64,000 nucleotides of DNA from JBBDIX01 sp050486225 (GTDB lineage: Bacteria > Actinomycetota > Nitriliruptoria > Nitriliruptorales > Nitriliruptoraceae). The notes below the pieces were generated by a model, which saw only the letters and a list, made by a program, of their open reading frames with translations, ran no database searches and was not told the origin of the DNA. A program made the position numbers and the translations under genes. This document shows positions 60,626 to 64,000 of this stretch, piece by piece. The DNA lies in assembly GCA_050486225.1 (NCBI GenBank), contig JBJHCV010000004.1, forward strand, positions 62,001 to 126,000. The letters run 5' to 3'. How positions within the stretch are numbered: the stretch's first letter is position 1; the number at the start of each line of letters is the position of its first letter.

Positions 60626-61248
60626 GCCCGACACGACGCACACGCGCCGAACAGCAGGCGGAGACCCGCCAGCGGCTCATCGACGCCGCGGAGCAGGAGT
60701 TCACCGAACGCGGCTTCGAGGGTTCGACGATCGACGCGATCACGGAGCGCGCCGGTTACACGCGTGGCGCCTTCTACTCCAACTTCGCGTCCAAGACGGA
60801 ACTGCTCACCGCGCTGGGTGCCCACCGGATCTCCACGTTCGTGCGCGACGTGCTGCCGGGCATGGTCGGCGACGACGACGCGGACGCCCTGTCGGCCGCC
60901 CAGTGGCTCGCGGAGCAGACCCCGGCCACCGAACTGCTCCTGCTCATCGAGATGGCGCGCCTGCGTGACACCAACCCCGAACTGGACGGCACGATCCGAG
61001 GGTTCCTGGAGGGCGTGCTCGAGTTCATCGCCGAGGTGCTGCCGCAGGCCGGATCGGAGCGGCCCGACGAGACCCCCCGGCTACGGGCGATGCGGGCCCG
61101 CGCCCTGCTGACCGTCGTCACCGGCGTGCGTGTGATGCGCCACCTCGACGTCGACGTGGACTCGTCGATCGTCGCCGAACTGCTCACCGCCGCCGCGCAC
61201 GTCACGCCCGCCGACGCGGACGCCGTCACCCCCGGGGCACGTCGTTGA
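60622..61248 (+). CDS. TetR-family transcriptional regulator
   Basis: 208 residues, ATGA overlap with the repeat protein gene. N-terminal helix-turn-helix (RQRLIDAAEQEFTERGFEGS, then TIDAITERAGYTRGAFYSNF), typical TetR; the ligand-binding part is helical and unspecific. Position between the exported protein and the MMPL transporter suggests it represses this operon. Confidence 0.9.
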   Translation: MSPTRRTRAEQQAETRQRLIDAAEQEFTERGFEGSTIDAITERAGYTRGAFYSNFASKTELLTALGAHRISTFVRDVLPGMVGDDDADALSAAQWLAEQTPATELLLLIEMARLRDTNPELDGTIRGFLEGVLEFIAEVLPQAGSERPDETPRLRAMRARALLTVVTGVRVMRHLDVDVDSSIVAELLTAAAHVTPADADAVTPGARR

Positions 61249-64000
61249 TCCGGATGCTGGACGCGCTGGCCCGAGCAGCGACGCGGATCCCGTCCCTGAC
61301 GCTGCTGGCGCTCCTGGGTGCGACGGTGGGGTTCGGGGCGCTGGCCTCGCAGCTGGAGGTGGACACCGGCGTGGAGGGGTTCGCGCCGGAGGGCGGCGTC
61401 GTCGAGACCCTCGACGAGGTCGGCGACCGGTTCGGCACCGCCACCGCGGTGCAGGTGCTGATCGACGCGGGCCCCGGCGGTGACGTGTTGCGCCACGACG
61501 TGGTGCTGGCGGTGGAGCGCCTGCGTGCGACGCTGGAGGCCGACCCGACCGTCGCCGCGGCCCTGCGCGAGGACCGCACCGGCCAGCCGGCCATCATCAC
61601 GTTCGCGTTCCCGTTCACCGTCGCCGTCGACGACCTCGACGACCTCGAACCGTTCGAACTGGAACTGATCGTCGACGCCGTGCTCGAGCGGGCGTTCGAC
61701 GACATCGCTCCCCTGCTGTCGTCCGAACTCGACCCGGACGTCGCACGGGCACGCAGCGGACTGGTCCAGGTGTCGTTCGACGCCGAGGTCGACAGCTCGG
61801 TGCGGCGTGCCGCCGCCGAACGTGTGGGCGACCTCGTGGCCGACTTCTCCCATCCGGGGCTGCGCACCGGCGTCGTGTCACTGGTCGAGATCGAACGGGC
61901 CATCGAGGCGTCGCTCGAGCGTGACCTGCCGGTGCTGATGGGCACCTCGCTGGTGCTGGTGCTGCTGGTGCTGGGGTTGCTGTTCCGCTCGGTGGCAGAC
62001 GTCGCCGTCGGGTTCGTCGGGCTGATGTCGTCGATCGTGTGGATGGCCGGGTTCGGGACGCTGCTCGGACCGAGGTACCTGGGCGTGATCGGCGACTTCT
62101 CCCAGATCGGCATCGCCATCCCGGTGCTGCTCGTCGGCCTCGGCGTCGACTACTCGGTGCACCTGACGACCCGTTACCGCGAGCAACGGGCGCTCGGCGA
62201 CGATGCACGCCGGTCCGCACGCGTGGCGATGACCACCGTCGGGTTCGCGCTCGTGCTCGCCACCATCGCGTCGGTCGCCGGGTTCCTGGCCAACCTGGCG
62301 ACTCCGCTGCCACCGATCCGCGACTTCGGGATCCTGGCCGCCGTCGGGATCGTCGCGGCGTTCGTCGTGCTCGGCGGGCTGGTGCCCGCCACCCGAACGC
62401 TCATCGACCAGCGGCGCGACCGTCGCGGGCACACCGAGGGCCGCACGCCCGCGGCCCGACGACTCGAGGGACACGACCCGCGGTGGGTACGCGCCGCCAT
62501 CGCGGTGGCGACCCGCCACCCGTGGCCCGCACTGGGCATCACCGCGGCCCTGCTCACCGCTGGCATCGTCGCCGCGACCGGGCTGAGCACCGAGTTCGAC
62601 GAACGCGACTTCCTGCCCACCAACGAACCCGTCATCGCGACCATCGACCGGCTCGAGCAGCAGTTCGGCGGTGACGTCGGCGAACGCACGTACGTGCTGG
62701 TCGACGGGGACCCGAGCGACCCCGACCTGCTCGCCGAGGCCGCCGCGCTCGAGGCCCGCCTGGGCGAGGTCGAGGGCGTGCGGCTCGTCGGGGACCGCGC
62801 GGACGTGATGTCGATCTTCTTCCTCGTCGACATGCACGCCACCCAGGGCGAACGCACGCGTGAGCGCATCGCCGACGACATCGCCGCCTGGCACGACCCC
62901 GAGTCGGCTGCCGCCGACGTCGACCTGCCCGACCCGATCGACGACCGGCTGGTCGACGACTCCGACGAGCTCGACCTGCCCGAGGACCTGACCGATCACC
63001 TCGACGCGCGCCTGCCGCCGGGGACCTCCACGGTCGCGGCGCTGATCTCCTCGATGGACCCCGACGAGCTCGAGGAGCTGATCCGCGAGGCGATCGCCGA
63101 TTCGTACCGCGACGACCGCCCCGCGAGCGTGTCCGACGACGACCTGGCGAGGCTGGCTGCGCTGCCGGAGGCCGACCTCGACGTCGACACGCTCGACGGC
63201 GCCGGGGTGCCGATCGACGACGACGACCGTGACGCGCTGGAGACGCTGGAGGCGCTGGAGGCGGCCGGGTGGCGCACCGGGGGCCCCGACGACCCGTCGG
63301 TGTGGCCGGCGCTGGTGGCGGCGCTGGACGCACGGGCTGCCGACGAGGTCGCGTCGTTCGTCGACCCGGGCGGCCTGCTGGTCAGCGTCGGCACGTTCGG
63401 TGGTCAGGACGGCGCGGCAGCCCTCGTCGCAGCGCTCGGACGCGTGGCCGAACCGCTGACCGCACACGCCGACGTGCGTGTGGTCAGCGACCCGCAGGTC
63501 ACCGCGGAGATCATCGCCTCGATGTCGGCCGCGCAGCTGCAGGCCATCATGATCAGCCTCGTCGCCGCGGCGGTGCTGCTGGTGTTCGCGTCGTGGTTCA
63601 CCGCCCGCAGTGTCGGGCTCGGGCTGATCGGGATCGTGCCGAGCGCCGTGGCGCTGGTGCTCGTGCTGGGGTCCATGCGACTGGCCGGGATCGCCTTCAA
63701 CGCGCTCACGGCCACCGTGGCGTCGATCTCGGTCGGCATCGGGGTGCCCTACGGCATCCACCTCATCAACCGGTTCCGTGAGGCGCGCGCCCACGGCCTC
63801 GACCCGCAGCGCGCGATCGAGGACACGATGCGCAACACCGGCCCGGCGCTGGTCGGGTCGGCCGTGACCACCGGGCTGGCGTTCGTCGTGCTGACCCTGT
63901 CGGAGTCCACGCCCGTCGTGCAGTTCGGGCAGGTCAGCTTCCTCATGATCGGCTACGCCCTGCTCGCCTGCGTGCTCGTCCAGCCTGCCCTGCTCGTGCT
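61245..64000 (+). CDS. MMPL/RND-family transporter, 3' end outside the window
   Basis: Open from TTG 61245 (overlapping the TetR stop; ATG 61254 is an alternative) to the window edge, about 918 codons. First membrane helix (PSLTLLALLGATVGFGALAS), a large extracytoplasmic domain with an acidic composition, a helix bundle (LVLVLLVLGLLFRSVADVAV; GIAIPVLLVGLGVDYSVHLT with the family's GxxxDY), then a second copy (SLVAAAVLLVFASWFTARSV; SVGIGVPYGIHLINRFREAR). Such proteins move lipids or hydrophobic compounds using proton force. An acidic insert at about 540-640 (DDRLVDDSDELDLPEDL) is unusual. Confidence 0.88.
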   Translation, partial: MIRMLDALARAATRIPSLTLLALLGATVGFGALASQLEVDTGVEGFAPEGGVVETLDEVGDRFGTATAVQVLIDAGPGGDVLRHDVVLAVERLRATLEADPTVAAALREDRTGQPAIITFAFPFTVAVDDLDDLEPFELELIVDAVLERAFDDIAPLLSSELDPDVARARSGLVQVSFDAEVDSSVRRAAAERVGDLVADFSHPGLRTGVVSLVEIERAIEASLERDLPVLMGTSLVLVLLVLGLLFRSVADVAVGFVGLMSSIVWMAGFGTLLGPRYLGVIGDFSQIGIAIPVLLVGLGVDYSVHLTTRYREQRALGDDARRSARVAMTTVGFALVLATIASVAGFLANLATPLPPIRDFGILAAVGIVAAFVVLGGLVPATRTLIDQRRDRRGHTEGRTPAARRLEGHDPRWVRAAIAVATRHPWPALGITAALLTAGIVAATGLSTEFDERDFLPTNEPVIATIDRLEQQFGGDVGERTYVLVDGDPSDPDLLAEAAALEARLGEVEGVRLVGDRADVMSIFFLVDMHATQGERTRERIADDIAAWHDPESAAADVDLPDPIDDRLVDDSDELDLPEDLTDHLDARLPPGTSTVAALISSMDPDELEELIREAIADSYRDDRPASVSDDDLARLAALPEADLDVDTLDGAGVPIDDDDRDALETLEALEAAGWRTGGPDDPSVWPALVAALDARAADEVASFVDPGGLLVSVGTFGGQDGAAALVAALGRVAEPLTAHADVRVVSDPQVTAEIIASMSAAQLQAIMISLVAAAVLLVFASWFTARSVGLGLIGIVPSAVALVLVLGSMRLAGIAFNALTATVASISVGIGVPYGIHLINRFREARAHGLDPQRAIEDTMRNTGPALVGSAVTTGLAFVVLTLSESTPVVQFGQVSFLMIGYALLACVLVQPALLV

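Noticed and set aside
61878..63794. Minus-strand frame (638 codons) opposite the MMPL gene
   Set aside because: Shadow of the transporter; composition is non-protein-like.

Overview
The window is about 70 % GC with strong GC bias at third codon positions, frequent GTG/TTG starts and dense 4-base stop/start overlaps. This suggests a high-GC actinobacterium. A complete peritrichous-type flagellar locus in such a genome fits the deep-branching motile lineages (Nitriliruptoria/Euzebyales-like), but that placement is inference from gene content, not a match.

Layout. (a) 1-5358, minus strand: one tightly packed unit starting with a FliA/WhiG-type flagellar sigma factor and continuing through a degenerate GGDEF/HD-GYP protein, a zinc-ribbon membrane protein, a ROK glucokinase, an endo/exonuclease/phosphatase-fold protein and the start of a DPP-IV-like peptidase. 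(b) 5553-35749: the flagellar island. It holds a small FliA-controlled gene, then minus-strand flgN-flgK-flgL-fliW-csrA. Next come an NlpC/P60 peptidase, a response regulator, fliC and an assembly gap. These are followed by fliD-fliS-(fliT-like), then flgBC-fliEFGHIJK-flgD-flgE, then flbD::motA-motB-fliL-fliMNOPQR-flhBA, a degenerate flhF and a small membrane protein. (c) 35681-58697: housekeeping and stress genes: a P2-type cation ATPase, a PCuAC lipoprotein, a UvrA paralogue, a TipAS regulator with a methyltransferase, AlkD-like and RlmN genes, an L,D-transpeptidase, a six-gene RsbU/V/W-type partner-switch operon, an SDR, a Ca/Na antiporter and a tRNA-Val. (d) 58859-64000: a heptad-repeat exported protein, a TetR regulator and an MMPL/RND transporter cut by the window end.

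How it works together. Five flagellar transcription units are preceded by the same box, CTTGAG-N13-GGCCGAC. Read as TTGA-N15-GCCGAC, it has the spacing of sigma-D/sigma-28 promoters, and the likely cognate sigma factor is encoded in the window. CsrA, FliW and a GGA-containing fliC leader suggest the known FliW-CsrA-flagellin feedback loop. The apparatus is streamlined. There is one rod/hook gene of FlgG size, no flgM, flgF, flgJ or che genes here, a FliM without its CheY-binding N-terminus, FlbD fused to MotA, and an FlhF that has lost its GTPase P-loop.

The most unusual item outside the flagellar island is the methyltransferase at 43000-43773 (minus). An in-frame TGA sits where related ArsM-like enzymes carry a cysteine. 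It is followed by well-behaved coding sequence and by a hairpin that meets the published geometry of bacterial SECIS elements, so it is a candidate selenoprotein.
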